A DNA stretch of 44,451 bases. Origin: Verrucomicrobiia bacterium. GTDB lineage: Bacteria > Omnitrophota > Omnitrophia > Omnitrophales > Aquincolibacteriaceae. This document shows positions 15,924-23,149 of this stretch, in pieces. Where the stretch lies: contig DATJFP010000038.1 of assembly GCA_035495615.1 (NCBI GenBank), positions 1-44,451 of the forward strand. Reading direction: 5' to 3'. Both the position numbers and the translations under genes were made by a program. A model generated the notes under the pieces. It was not told the DNA's origin. It saw only the letters and a program-made list of their open reading frames with translations, and made no database searches. Numbering within the stretch: position 1 is the first letter of the stretch; each line of letters opens with the position of its first letter.

Positions 15924-17080
15924 GAGTTTCCACTTGGATGCGCCTCACGCACCGCGGGTAAAAGGATTTGCCCGGAACGCACATTGACCGCGCCTTCCAG
16001 TTCCGGAAATTTTTCGAAGGCGCCCGCGGGATTCTCCGCCAGCGCATGCGTGTAAGGAAGTGCGGCACGCGTCAGCGCCGCGGAAGCGCCCGGCCCGCAA
16101 AGCGAGGGAATGTTGGCCACGGAAAACCGGACGTTCCCGAACCGGTCGCGGACAAGCGGCGATTCATAGGTCGTGGCTTTCGCGCCTGGGAAATTGCCGC
16201 CCTGGTCGATGGAAACGTCCATGATCATCTTTTTCTTCGCCCGGCTGGCCTCTTCCAGAACTTTTTCGTCGATCACCTGCAGGGCGCGCCGCCCGGTCTG
16301 ATGCACGCAGCCGACGAACACTGACGCTTCGCCCAAAACTTCGCGCCCCAGCGCTTCCGGAAAACAGACCTGGAGCTTGCCGGCGTGCTGCCATTTCTTC
16401 TGAAGCTCCGCGGCGCGCGGCGGGTATTTTTCCACGAGCGTGACACCGGCTCCCATTTTCAGCAGAAACTCCATCGCTTTTTCACCCGCGATTCCCCCGC
16501 CCCAAACCACGGCCGATTGGGATTTCATGTCGCCCGCGGGCTCCGGATACCGGGAGGCAATGGCGCCGAGGTCGGCGTCCAGCGAAGCAGGATAAACGAT
16601 CGGATCTCTGAAAGCCCACGGCGCCTTGAGAAAATACGCGGCATACGACGCGGAAAGCCCGCCCGCGATCTCGCTCATGGGCTGGAGCAAAGGCCGGCGG
16701 TTTTGGATTTCCAGGCTTTCGTAGCCGATGGCGGTTGCGCCGGAAGCGATCAGCGCGTCGAGAAGCGGCGCTTGTTCCGGCGCGGCCAAGTGGAAAAAGC
16801 AAAAAACCAAAAGATCTTGCCGCAGCAGCGGGTATTCGGGCGGCAGCGGCTCCTTCACTTTTTGAATGAGTCCGGCGCGCGCATAAACCGACTTGGCGTC
16901 GGGCAAGATTTCGGCGCCCACGGCCCGGTAGTCCGCGTCAGAAAACCCCGAACCGGCGCCCGCGTTTGTTTGCACGACAACGGACACAGAACGGGCCGTC
17001 AAAGCCCGGACGCCGTCGGGAGTCATGCCCACTCTTTTTTCCCGGGACTTGATTTCCCTGGGAATGCCGATGGTCAGCAT
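15920..17080 (-). CDS. ald: Alanine dehydrogenase / PNT-family dehydrogenase
   Basis: Likely an NAD-dependent alanine dehydrogenase (alanine to pyruvate and ammonia). Family landmarks are IGIPREIKSREKRVGMTPDGV at the N terminus, substrate lysine in KVKEPLP, histidine in FFHLA, Rossmann loop WGGGIAGEKA and catalytic Asp in MDVSIDQGG. The length of 386 is near the family's 370. The segment before the Rossmann loop is diverged: the usual GVPGV stretch is replaced by an unrelated insert (about residues 150-187). Substrate specificity is therefore less certain than family membership. It precedes ogt with an ATGA overlap. Confidence 0.78.
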   Translation of the reverse strand: MLTIGIPREIKSREKRVGMTPDGVRALTARSVSVVVQTNAGAGSGFSDADYRAVGAEILPDAKSVYARAGLIQKVKEPLPPEYPLLRQDLLVFCFFHLAAPEQAPLLDALIASGATAIGYESLEIQNRRPLLQPMSEIAGGLSASYAAYFLKAPWAFRDPIVYPASLDADLGAIASRYPEPAGDMKSQSAVVWGGGIAGEKAMEFLLKMGAGVTLVEKYPPRAAELQKKWQHAGKLQVCFPEALGREVLGEASVFVGCVHQTGRRALQVIDEKVLEEASRAKKKMIMDVSIDQGGNFPGAKATTYESPLVRDRFGNVRFSVANIPSLCGPGASAALTRAALPYTHALAENPAGAFEKFPELEGAVNVRSGQILLPAVREAHPSGNS

Positions 17081-17106
17081 CGCTTAGCCTTTTGCTTGTT
17101 TGCAAG

Positions 17107-17185
17107 CGTTCGCATGAACGCAAGAGACCTTAAGCATCAACCCGGTGGGGACAGGTCTAAAGACCTGTCCCCGTCCATGCGAACG
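17107..17185. repeat. Nested inverted repeats (REP-like hairpin)
   Basis: A perfect 12-bp palindrome, GGGGACAGGTCT (17147-17158) and AGACCTGTCCCC (17161-17172), has a 2-nt loop. It lies inside an outer 10-bp inverted pair, CGTTCGCATG (17107-17116) and CATGCGAACG (17176-17185). It occupies the gap between nadE and the ald-type gene. There is no T-tract, so it is not a standard terminator. GGGGACAG-type hairpins are often dispersed REP elements mobilised by Y1 transposases; no transposase is present here. Confidence 0.75.
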
Positions 17186-17198
17186 GCACCGCTGCTCT

Positions 17199-18932
17199 CT
17201 AGGGGTCAAAACGGTTGGTGATGGGCATGCGGCGCCCGAACCACGCTTTTTCCGTCACCCGGAGGATGGGCGGCGTCTGCCGCCTTTTGTACTCGTTGTG
17301 GTCGACTTTGCGGATGACGCTGTTGACCAGCGGCGGCCGCACGCCGCGCTTGCGCAGGAGCGGGAGGATTTCGTCCGCGCTCAGGTTCTTTTCAATGTAA
17401 AGGTACAAGATTTCGTCCAGGATTTCGTACGGCGGCAGCGAGTCCTGGTCTTTCTGGTTCGGCCGCAGTTCCGCGGAAGGCGCTTTCGTCAGAATTGCCT
17501 CGGGGATGACTTTTTTGAGGCTGTTGCGGTACATCGCAAGCCGGTAAACGTCGGTCTTGTAAACGTCGCCGATCACGGCAAGCCCGCCCGCCATGTCGCC
17601 GTACAGCGTGCAGTAGCCCATGGCGAGTTCCGATTTGTTTCCCGTCGTCAGAAGCAGCCGGCTCTCGTCGTTGGAAAGATACATGAGTCCCAGACCCCGC
17701 AGGCGCGCTTGCAGGTTTTCCATGGCCAGCGTAATCTTGCCCCGCGGCACGGGCCGGCGCCCTTCTTTTTTCCGGTGCGCCTGATATCGCTTCATGAAAA
17801 ATTCGTATTTTTCCCGGATGGAATGCTTTCGCAGCTCGATGCCGAGATTTTCAGCCAGCGCGGCCGAGTCTTCCCAGCTGCCGCGCGAAGAATAGACGCC
17901 CGGCATGGTCACGCCGAGCACGGCGTCCGGCCCCAGGGCATCGACAGCCAGCGCGGCCACCAGCGCGGAATCAATGCCGCCGCTCAGCCCGATAATCACG
18001 CGCTCGAAACGGTTTTTGCGGCAATAATCGGCGACGCCCAGGCAAAGCGCTTCGTACATTTCTTTGGGCTGACGTGACAGCGGATCCCCGCCCAGCGCAC
18101 CCGCCGCCTCGGCGCTTTGTTTCCAGTCGTAGAAGAAAAGGCCTTCCTGAAAAGCAGGAGCACGGAAAAGAATTCTTCCGTCCTCGTCCGCGAAAAGGCT
18201 GCGGCCGTCGAAAATGAGATCATCCTGCGCACCAACCTGGTTCACGTAAAGCAGCGGCATCTTGTGGCGGAGTGCCTGGCGCTTGATCAAAGCGTCCCTC
18301 ACTTCGGAGACGCCGCGGTAATAGGGCGACGCGGAAATGTTGAGCGCCATGTCCGCGCCCATTTTTTGGAGATCGTCCAGCGGCTTCACCGCGTAGCGGT
18401 CGTCCCAAATGTCTTCACAGATCGTGAGCCCGACCTTCTTTCCCTGCCACGGGATCACACGGCTTGCGGGCCCCGGCTCGAAAAAAATCTCTTCCAGAAA
18501 AACGTCGTAGGTCGGCAGCAGGCGCTTGTATTGTTTTTGCCGGACTTTACCGCCCTGGATCCAGGCCATGGCATTGTAAGTCGCGGGCAAAGAAGCGGGA
18601 ATGAAATGCGAAACCTTGTCCCGGGTTTTAGGTTCGGTCTTTACGCCCGGCGTAAGATCCGGACGGTCGATGAAGCCCAACGCCACAGCGACCTTCAATC
18701 CGGAAGTGGCGCGGGCCACGCGGTCAAGCCACTTCAGGCCTTCTGCAACAAAGGCTTTTTTATTCGCGAGATCCCAGACCGGATACCCGCACAGCGCCAT
18801 CTCCGGAAAAACCGCGAGGCTGGCGCCGGCCTTTTCCGCCTTGCGGATCCATTGGATAATTTTACGGGCATTGCCGGGATAATCGCCGGCCGTGGGGTTC
18901 GTCTGCCCGAGGGCAAGTCTTTGGGTTTTCAT
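17199..18932 (-). CDS. nadE: Glutamine-dependent NAD+ synthetase
   Basis: NadE amidates nicotinate adenine dinucleotide to NAD+ using glutamine. The N-terminal nitrilase-type glutaminase has its triad: E44 in FPEMALCGY, lysine in KRLLPTYDVF and cysteine in LTICEDIWDD. The C-terminal ATP-pyrophosphatase domain has SGGIDSALVAALAVDALG. At 577 residues it matches the two-domain form. It lies 48 nt downstream of the fur gene, separated by a weak terminator-like hairpin. Confidence 0.96.
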   Translation of the reverse strand: MKTQRLALGQTNPTAGDYPGNARKIIQWIRKAEKAGASLAVFPEMALCGYPVWDLANKKAFVAEGLKWLDRVARATSGLKVAVALGFIDRPDLTPGVKTEPKTRDKVSHFIPASLPATYNAMAWIQGGKVRQKQYKRLLPTYDVFLEEIFFEPGPASRVIPWQGKKVGLTICEDIWDDRYAVKPLDDLQKMGADMALNISASPYYRGVSEVRDALIKRQALRHKMPLLYVNQVGAQDDLIFDGRSLFADEDGRILFRAPAFQEGLFFYDWKQSAEAAGALGGDPLSRQPKEMYEALCLGVADYCRKNRFERVIIGLSGGIDSALVAALAVDALGPDAVLGVTMPGVYSSRGSWEDSAALAENLGIELRKHSIREKYEFFMKRYQAHRKKEGRRPVPRGKITLAMENLQARLRGLGLMYLSNDESRLLLTTGNKSELAMGYCTLYGDMAGGLAVIGDVYKTDVYRLAMYRNSLKKVIPEAILTKAPSAELRPNQKDQDSLPPYEILDEILYLYIEKNLSADEILPLLRKRGVRPPLVNSVIRKVDHNEYKRRQTPPILRVTEKAWFGRRMPITNRFDP

Positions 18933-18948
18933 CGAGGGATTGCCTGCA

Positions 18949-18979
18949 AAAGAAAAAGGCCGGGAAAAATCATGCGGCC
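18949..18979 (-). terminator. Weak intrinsic terminator after fur
   Basis: On the minus strand GGCCG (18979-18975), a 12-nt loop and CGGCC (18963-18959) are followed by TTTTTCTTTT. The stem is only 5 bp, so termination is probably partial and may allow readthrough into nadE. Confidence 0.4.
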
Positions 18980-18980
18980 T

Positions 18981-19421
18981 CTATTGGCACTGGGAACAAT
19001 AGCCAAAAAGACGATGGTCGTGGAAGGTCAGTTTGAAGCCGTGTTTCTCGGCCACGCTTTCCTGCTGCTTTTCGATCTCCGGGCATTGGAATTCGACGAT
19101 CTTGCCGCAGACAATGCAGATCATGTGGTCGTGATGGCCTTTTTCGCTGGTCCGCTCGAAGAACTCCCGCTTCCCGCTGCCGACGGATTTTTGGATCACG
19201 CCACCTTCGAGCAGCAGCGGAATCGTCCTGTAAACCGTGTCGCGCGAAATCCGCAGGCCTGCTTTTTTGAACCGGTCGTAAAGGCTGTCCGCGTCGAAGT
19301 GCTCCTTCAGGTGAAGGACTTCTTCGCAAATAGTTTTGCGCTCGTAAGTGTACTTCAGGCCTTTGTGTTCGAGAAGCTGCCGGAAACTTTCCAGCTTTCC
19401 CGTGGCTGCTTGTTTGTTCAT
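18981..19421 (-). CDS. Fur-family metal-responsive transcriptional regulator
   Basis: A 146-residue Fur/Zur/PerR repressor. The N-terminal winged helix includes ISRDTVYRTIPLLLEGGVI. The metal-binding half has GHHDHMICIVCGKIVEF, a CxxC pair, and a second CSQC at the very C terminus, the structural zinc site. The sequence does not separate Fur from PerR or Zur. It has GAGGG near its ATG, and a promoter whose -10 overlaps a TAAGA/TCTTA palindrome, which suggests autoregulation. Confidence 0.93.
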   Translation of the reverse strand: MNKQAATGKLESFRQLLEHKGLKYTYERKTICEEVLHLKEHFDADSLYDRFKKAGLRISRDTVYRTIPLLLEGGVIQKSVGSGKREFFERTSEKGHHDHMICIVCGKIVEFQCPEIEKQQESVAEKHGFKLTFHDHRLFGYCSQCQ

Positions 19422-19440
19422 CCTGCCCTCTTCTATTAAT

Positions 19441-19478
19441 TAAGAAATCATCTTATTTTGCCGGGGACAGGACGTCAA
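19441..19478 (-). promoter_or_regulatory. Promoter and Fur-type operator of the fur gene
   Basis: TTGACG (19478-19473), a 17-nt spacer and TAAGAT (19455-19450) form a sigma-70 promoter. The -10 is embedded in TAAGATGATTTCTTA (19455-19441), an imperfect 7-1-7 palindrome of the size and base composition of Fur/PerR boxes. Binding there would block the promoter. Confidence 0.6.
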
Positions 19479-19507
19479 GGTGAGTTTCGAAAAGCGGAAG
19501 AGAATGC

Positions 19508-20329
19508 CTAAGCGGCGCGGCGGTTGAGGACGAGTTCAGATTCCTTGACCAGCGCTTCGGGAGGCGGCGATTCCAGAGGCTCTCGCAGCCCGACGCGTTT
19601 GCAGATTTCCTGGGTGACATTGCGCTCCAGCGCCTGCGTGGAATAGGTGTAAAGAATGACCGGGATGTGCGACGTGTTCGACACGTGGCGAAGCTTGTAC
19701 GCCAGGATGTCGCCCGGCATGTCGGGCAAGTCCATGCGCACCAGGATCATGTCCGGCGCACTCGCGCATGCGCGTTCAAAAGCCGTGATGCCGGAGCTCG
19801 CGGCGTTCACGATGTAGCCCGCGCTCAGAAAGGACATGGCAATGCGCTCGAATTCCTTGGGATCGTTGTCGACGATCAAGACCTGCTTCTGCTTCCGGGC
19901 ATCGTCCGCAGCGGCCTTCGAGGCTTCAGCTGATTCCGGGACGACAAGGGCCTGGCGTTTGCCGATGATGGTGCGGATCTCGGCCAGCAGCCGGTCGATG
20001 TCAAAGGGTTTGGTCAGGAAGCCGTCCACGTTCAGTTCCGCGAACAATTTTTCCATGTTCGTGCGCCCGGTCAGGACCAGCACGGGATATTTGGCGCGTT
20101 CGTGAGCGCGGTCGTAAATTTTGTGGTAAAAACTGATGCCGCCCATTTGCGGCATGTTCATGTCGAGGAGGATGAGGTCAGGGGTGTATTTGTCGACGAG
20201 CTTGAGGGCGTCCTCGCCGTTAAATGCGGAAATGACCTGATAGCCTTCTGCTTTGAGAAGACTCTGGAGCAGGTCTACGATATCCACTTCGTCTTCAACA
20301 ACCAAAATCCTTTTTTGGCCTGGTTTCAT
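19508..20329 (-). CDS. Tandem receiver-domain protein (second receiver degenerate)
   Basis: This 273-residue protein is two CheY-like domains with no output domain. The first (about 5-122) keeps the acidic pair in VVEDE, phospho-acceptor D56 in LLDMNMP, T87 and K107 in LTKPFD. In the second (about 148-265) the acceptor position is Arg198 (ILVRMDLP) and the conserved Lys is missing, so it should not be phosphorylated. I chose ATG 20329 because the domain begins there; the frame extends to 20383 with sequence that is not family-like. No kinase gene is adjacent. It may be a phospho-relay or protein-interaction module. Confidence 0.85.
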   Translation of the reverse strand: MKPGQKRILVVEDEVDIVDLLQSLLKAEGYQVISAFNGEDALKLVDKYTPDLILLDMNMPQMGGISFYHKIYDRAHERAKYPVLVLTGRTNMEKLFAELNVDGFLTKPFDIDRLLAEIRTIIGKRQALVVPESAEASKAAADDARKQKQVLIVDNDPKEFERIAMSFLSAGYIVNAASSGITAFERACASAPDMILVRMDLPDMPGDILAYKLRHVSNTSHIPVILYTYSTQALERNVTQEICKRVGLREPLESPPPEALVKESELVLNRRAA

Positions 20330-20463
20330 GGTTAAAAAAGTACACAGTCCCCTCTTCTTTTTTCCTTGTAAGGAGGATGCCATACGGCCACGAGAGGGTC
20401 AACGGGCGGGACAATAAAAAGTAAGGTTTGAAGCTTTCTTCATCCAGGATTAAAACAAGACTT

Positions 20464-20485
20464 AACCCTTTTAATTAAAACGGTT
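20464..20485. repeat. AT-rich imperfect palindrome upstream of receiver gene
   Basis: A 22-nt sequence reads AACC-C-TTTTAATTAAAA-C-GGTT, symmetric except for one C/C mismatch pair. It lies in the gap between the secreted nuclease-like gene and the receiver-protein gene. It could be an operator or a weak bidirectional terminator; the sequence does not decide. Confidence 0.4.
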
Positions 20486-20501
20486 TAGACTCGAGACGAG
20501 G

Positions 20502-21416
20502 TCAGGAGGCGGCTTTTTTGGTCTTTACGAGATCGCTGGCCCGGGCATCGAAAAATACCTCGTCCAGGAGTTCGCCCTTGGGGCTGAAGACGCGCTTGAG
20601 CATGATCTTCCCGTCGCGGAAAACCTCTTCGCGCTTGAGCGTGCCGTCGTCGTAATAGTACTTGGCCTCGCTGATGACGTATTCTTTCACGTCTTTGTGA
20701 GCTTCTTCGTTTTCCACCGGCCGCAGCTTGAGGTCGGCCTTGGCCAAATCCGCTTTGTCCTTGACCGTCTCTTGGGTCGGCAGCCCGCCCTTCTTGTTTT
20801 TGACCCAGTCATCGTAACGCGAGAGCTGCTGCTTGCGCATGTCGTCCAGCAGCATGTCCGGCACGTACAGATAATAGTAAGTGAAACCGCCGCCTTCTTT
20901 ATCGTGGTAATTGATCTTGGAATTCATGCCGTCGTACTGCTCGATGGCCTTTTCCGGATCTTCCAGAAATTTCTGCAGCCAGCCCTTGGAGTCTTCCGTG
21001 AAGCGCTCGAAATGAGCGCGTTCCTGGGGGCTCATCTCCGGCGGCAGATGCACGCCGACCATGCGGATGTGCACGTCCCGCGTGACTTCCACAGTGTCGC
21101 CGTCCAGGAGACGGAGCACGTTGCGGATGCTATCCCGGGTCTTGCGTTCTTCTTCGGTTTCTTTGGGAAAAACTTCGACGCGGGCGGCTTCATCATCTTC
21201 TTCGCTCGAAGCGCCCGGCACCCCAACCGCTCCGGGGCGCTGCCCGGGAAGCGCTTCGAGAAAGCGGTAATTTGAGCCTTGATTGGAGTCCATGCCGGAC
21301 GCACTGTCTTGAGCAAAGGCCGAAGCGGCCGCGAAGATCAGAAAGCTGAAGCCGTAAATGCAGAAGATGCGATGGCGGGTTGATTTTACCTGGCTTCTTT
21401 CAGGACATGCTTGCAC
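20502..21416 (-). CDS. Secreted SNase-like protein, catalytic site degenerate
   Basis: This protein of about 304 residues has a signal peptide (YGFSFLIFAAASAFAQ). A middle segment (LDGDTVEVTRDVHIRMVGVHLPPE) resembles staphylococcal nuclease: the GDTV turn and the first arginine are kept. The calcium-ligand Asp is His, the next Thr is Leu and the Glu is shifted by one, so nuclease activity is doubtful. The C terminus (YYDDGTLKREEVFRDG, then FSPKGELLDEVFF) looks like MORN-type hairpins. GTG 21416 has GGAGG 4 nt upstream; an alternative GTG at 21461 has no clear ribosome site. It lies downstream of the DUF192 gene in the same direction. Confidence 0.72.
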   Translation of the reverse strand: MQACPERSQVKSTRHRIFCIYGFSFLIFAAASAFAQDSASGMDSNQGSNYRFLEALPGQRPGAVGVPGASSEEDDEAARVEVFPKETEEERKTRDSIRNVLRLLDGDTVEVTRDVHIRMVGVHLPPEMSPQERAHFERFTEDSKGWLQKFLEDPEKAIEQYDGMNSKINYHDKEGGGFTYYYLYVPDMLLDDMRKQQLSRYDDWVKNKKGGLPTQETVKDKADLAKADLKLRPVENEEAHKDVKEYVISEAKYYYDDGTLKREEVFRDGKIMLKRVFSPKGELLDEVFFDARASDLVKTKKAAS

Positions 21417-21494
21417 GGGCCCTCCGCGTGATGAATTCGGCACACTCCTTAAAGATAACACATTCTGGAGTTTTGCAAAGCGGCCTTAACTATT

Positions 21495-21968
21495 TTAGGA
21501 AGGGGACTTACGGAAACTGAACTGATCCCCTGGCGCAAGCTGCAGACGCTGGGCCGTTCCGGCCGGGAGCTCCAGCACATGATAAGCCGGTTCTGAAGGG
21601 GCGTAAGTTGGGCAGGGAGAAATTTCGCAGGGCGGCACATCGGAGCGAAAAGAAAGGATTTTCAAATGCTGGTCGAGCCAAAAAACATCGAGGGGAAAGG
21701 ACATGTTTTTCATCCAGATGCGGTAGTTCTGCGCGTCCTTGAATAGAAGGAGCATGCCTTCGTCCGGGGCCAAAGGCTTGTGAAACATGAGGCCGCGGTG
21801 GCGTGCTTCGTCGGTCGCTGCTTTCTCGACTTTAAAGCACTGCTCGCGGATGCACAAGCGGGACGCAGAAGTGGAGGCGGAAGACCGTGCCATGGAAATT
21901 CCCAAAAAAAGAAGAAAACCGGCTGCTCCAACCGCCAACCGGCTGACGCGGCCGCCTCGTGGAATCAT
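21495..21968 (-). CDS. Secreted DUF192 family protein
   Basis: A 157-residue exported protein. The N terminus has a hydrophobic signal or anchor (LAVGAAGFLLFLGISMA). The rest is the DUF192 fold, with RGLMFHKPLAPDEGMLLLF, the core IWMKNMSFPLDVFWLD and a final LELPAGTAQRLQLAPGD. The family's function is unknown. Three extra cysteines (SRLCIREQCF, and PCEISPCP) could form disulfides in the periplasm. It begins 9 nt after the stop of the 57-residue membrane protein. Confidence 0.9.
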   Translation of the reverse strand: MIPRGGRVSRLAVGAAGFLLFLGISMARSSASTSASRLCIREQCFKVEKAATDEARHRGLMFHKPLAPDEGMLLLFKDAQNYRIWMKNMSFPLDVFWLDQHLKILSFRSDVPPCEISPCPTYAPSEPAYHVLELPAGTAQRLQLAPGDQFSFRKSPS

Positions 21969-21977
21969 CGGGATGCT

Positions 21978-22151
21978 TTAACCGCGCGACTTAAAGGGAA
22001 GCGTATGCAGGAGGTCCTGATCGGCATCGTTCCGAATCCCGCCGGGACGCATGTCCCGAGACTCAGAATCCTGCTCAGCCAGGAGGGCCGCCAGGAACAT
22101 GGCAAAAATGGTAATCCCCAAAAAGGCGCAGATGAAAAATTTGATTTCCAT
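21978..22151 (-). CDS. Small membrane protein, 57 residues
   Basis: A short gene with AAGGAG 6 nt before its ATG. It encodes an N-terminal membrane helix (FFICAFLGITIFAMFLAALL) and a charged tail of about 32 residues. The stop lies 9 nt before the DUF192 start, so it heads that operon, divergent from the oxidase cluster. I do not recognise the family. The strong ribosome site, helix and tight spacing make it a credible gene. Confidence 0.72.
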   Translation of the reverse strand: MEIKFFICAFLGITIFAMFLAALLAEQDSESRDMRPGGIRNDADQDLLHTLPFKSRG

Positions 22152-22270
22152 GCATCACTCCTTGTCCTTGGACTGCGGAAGACATGGGCTTTTTGTATCG
22201 GCTACGGCCCTGTTTTCCTAAGCAGGATTTTTCCTTTTTTGCAGCAAAAACAATGATTTCATATCTTGTC

Positions 22271-22299
22271 TTGACATTTGCACGCAGTTTTGCCAGAAT
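22271..22299 (+). promoter_or_regulatory. Sigma-70-type promoter for oxidase operon
   Basis: TTGACA (22271-22276), a 17-nt spacer and CAGAAT (22294-22299) lie about 50 nt upstream of ctaC. The rest of 22152-22352 is the divergent gap; no convincing promoter was found for the opposite-strand membrane-protein gene. Confidence 0.6.
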
Positions 22300-22352
22300 C
22301 GCCTCGCTTAGCCATCCCACCTAACCCCTTGAGGCCGAAGCTGTAGCGATTG

Positions 22353-23123
22353 ATGAGCAAATATTACGGTTGGGGATTACCGTTTAACGCATCCGCGAAT
22401 GGCGCCGCGATCGATCGCCTGATCTACGGCATCCACGGCATCATGTTTGTCCTCTTCATTGGCTGGCTTACCTTCCTTGTCTATACTCTGATCCGCTTCC
22501 GCGCGCGTCCCGGTCACCAGGCCGCTTATAAGGTCCATCATTTCAAAGCTCCGACTTATCTCGAAGTCTCGGTGGCCCTCATCGAAGTGCTCCTGCTCGT
22601 GGGTTTTTCGTTTCCGATCATGAATCACGTCAAAAATCAGTTCCCGAACGAGGCTGGTGCCCTGAAGATCCACGTCGTGGCCGAGCAGTTTGCGTGGAAT
22701 ATCCACTATCCCGGCGCCGACGGCGTCTTCGGTAAGACGCGCCAGGACCTCATGGGCTCGGACAATCCCGTGGGACTCGACCCTTCTGACCCGCACGCGG
22801 CCGACGACATTGTCACGATCAACCAGCTCCACATCCCGGTCAATAAGCCCATCATTATTAATTTGACGTCCAAAGACGTCATTCATAGTTTTTTTCTTCC
22901 GGTCATGCGCGTCAAGCAGGACGCGATTCCCGGCGACCTGATCCCGCTGTGGATGGAAGCCAATAAAACCGGCGACTTCGAGATCGCTTGCGCCCAGCTT
23001 TGCGGCCTGGGCCATTATCGCATGCGCGGTTTTTTTTCGATCCATACCCAGGAAGATTTTGACAAGTGGCTAAAAGACAATGCGCCCGCTCCTGCGGCTG
23101 CGCCTGTTGCCCCGGCAGTTTAG
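22353..23123 (+). CDS. ctaC: Cytochrome c oxidase subunit II
   Basis: Subunit II accepts electrons from cytochrome c through a binuclear CuA centre in the periplasm. Two N-terminal membrane helices (about 25-48 and 70-90) are followed by a cupredoxin domain. CuA ligands are visible as H178 (DVIHSFF), C213, C217, H221 and M224 in CAQLCGLGHYRM. Position 215, usually Glu with a backbone ligand role, is Gln. There is no heme c domain (256 residues), so this is aa3-type, not caa3. ATG 22353 is preferred; a TTG directly before it is the only alternative. Confidence 0.95.
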   Translation: MSKYYGWGLPFNASANGAAIDRLIYGIHGIMFVLFIGWLTFLVYTLIRFRARPGHQAAYKVHHFKAPTYLEVSVALIEVLLLVGFSFPIMNHVKNQFPNEAGALKIHVVAEQFAWNIHYPGADGVFGKTRQDLMGSDNPVGLDPSDPHAADDIVTINQLHIPVNKPIIINLTSKDVIHSFFLPVMRVKQDAIPGDLIPLWMEANKTGDFEIACAQLCGLGHYRMRGFFSIHTQEDFDKWLKDNAPAPAAAPVAPAV

Positions 23124-23149
23124 TTCCTTAACCTGTGAGGACGTTTTAT

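Noticed and set aside
17147-17172. Intrinsic terminator of nadE
   Set aside because: The stem is strong, but no T-tract follows on either strand and an outer inverted pair surrounds it, so a REP-like element fits better.
18117-19439. Plus-strand open frame of 440 codons across nadE and fur
   Set aside because: Antisense to two clearly recognisable genes; no motif and no ribosome site.
22075-22320. 81-codon minus-strand frame over the oxidase operon promoter
   Set aside because: It overlaps the better-supported 57-residue gene in another frame and would cover the promoter region; its product has no motif.
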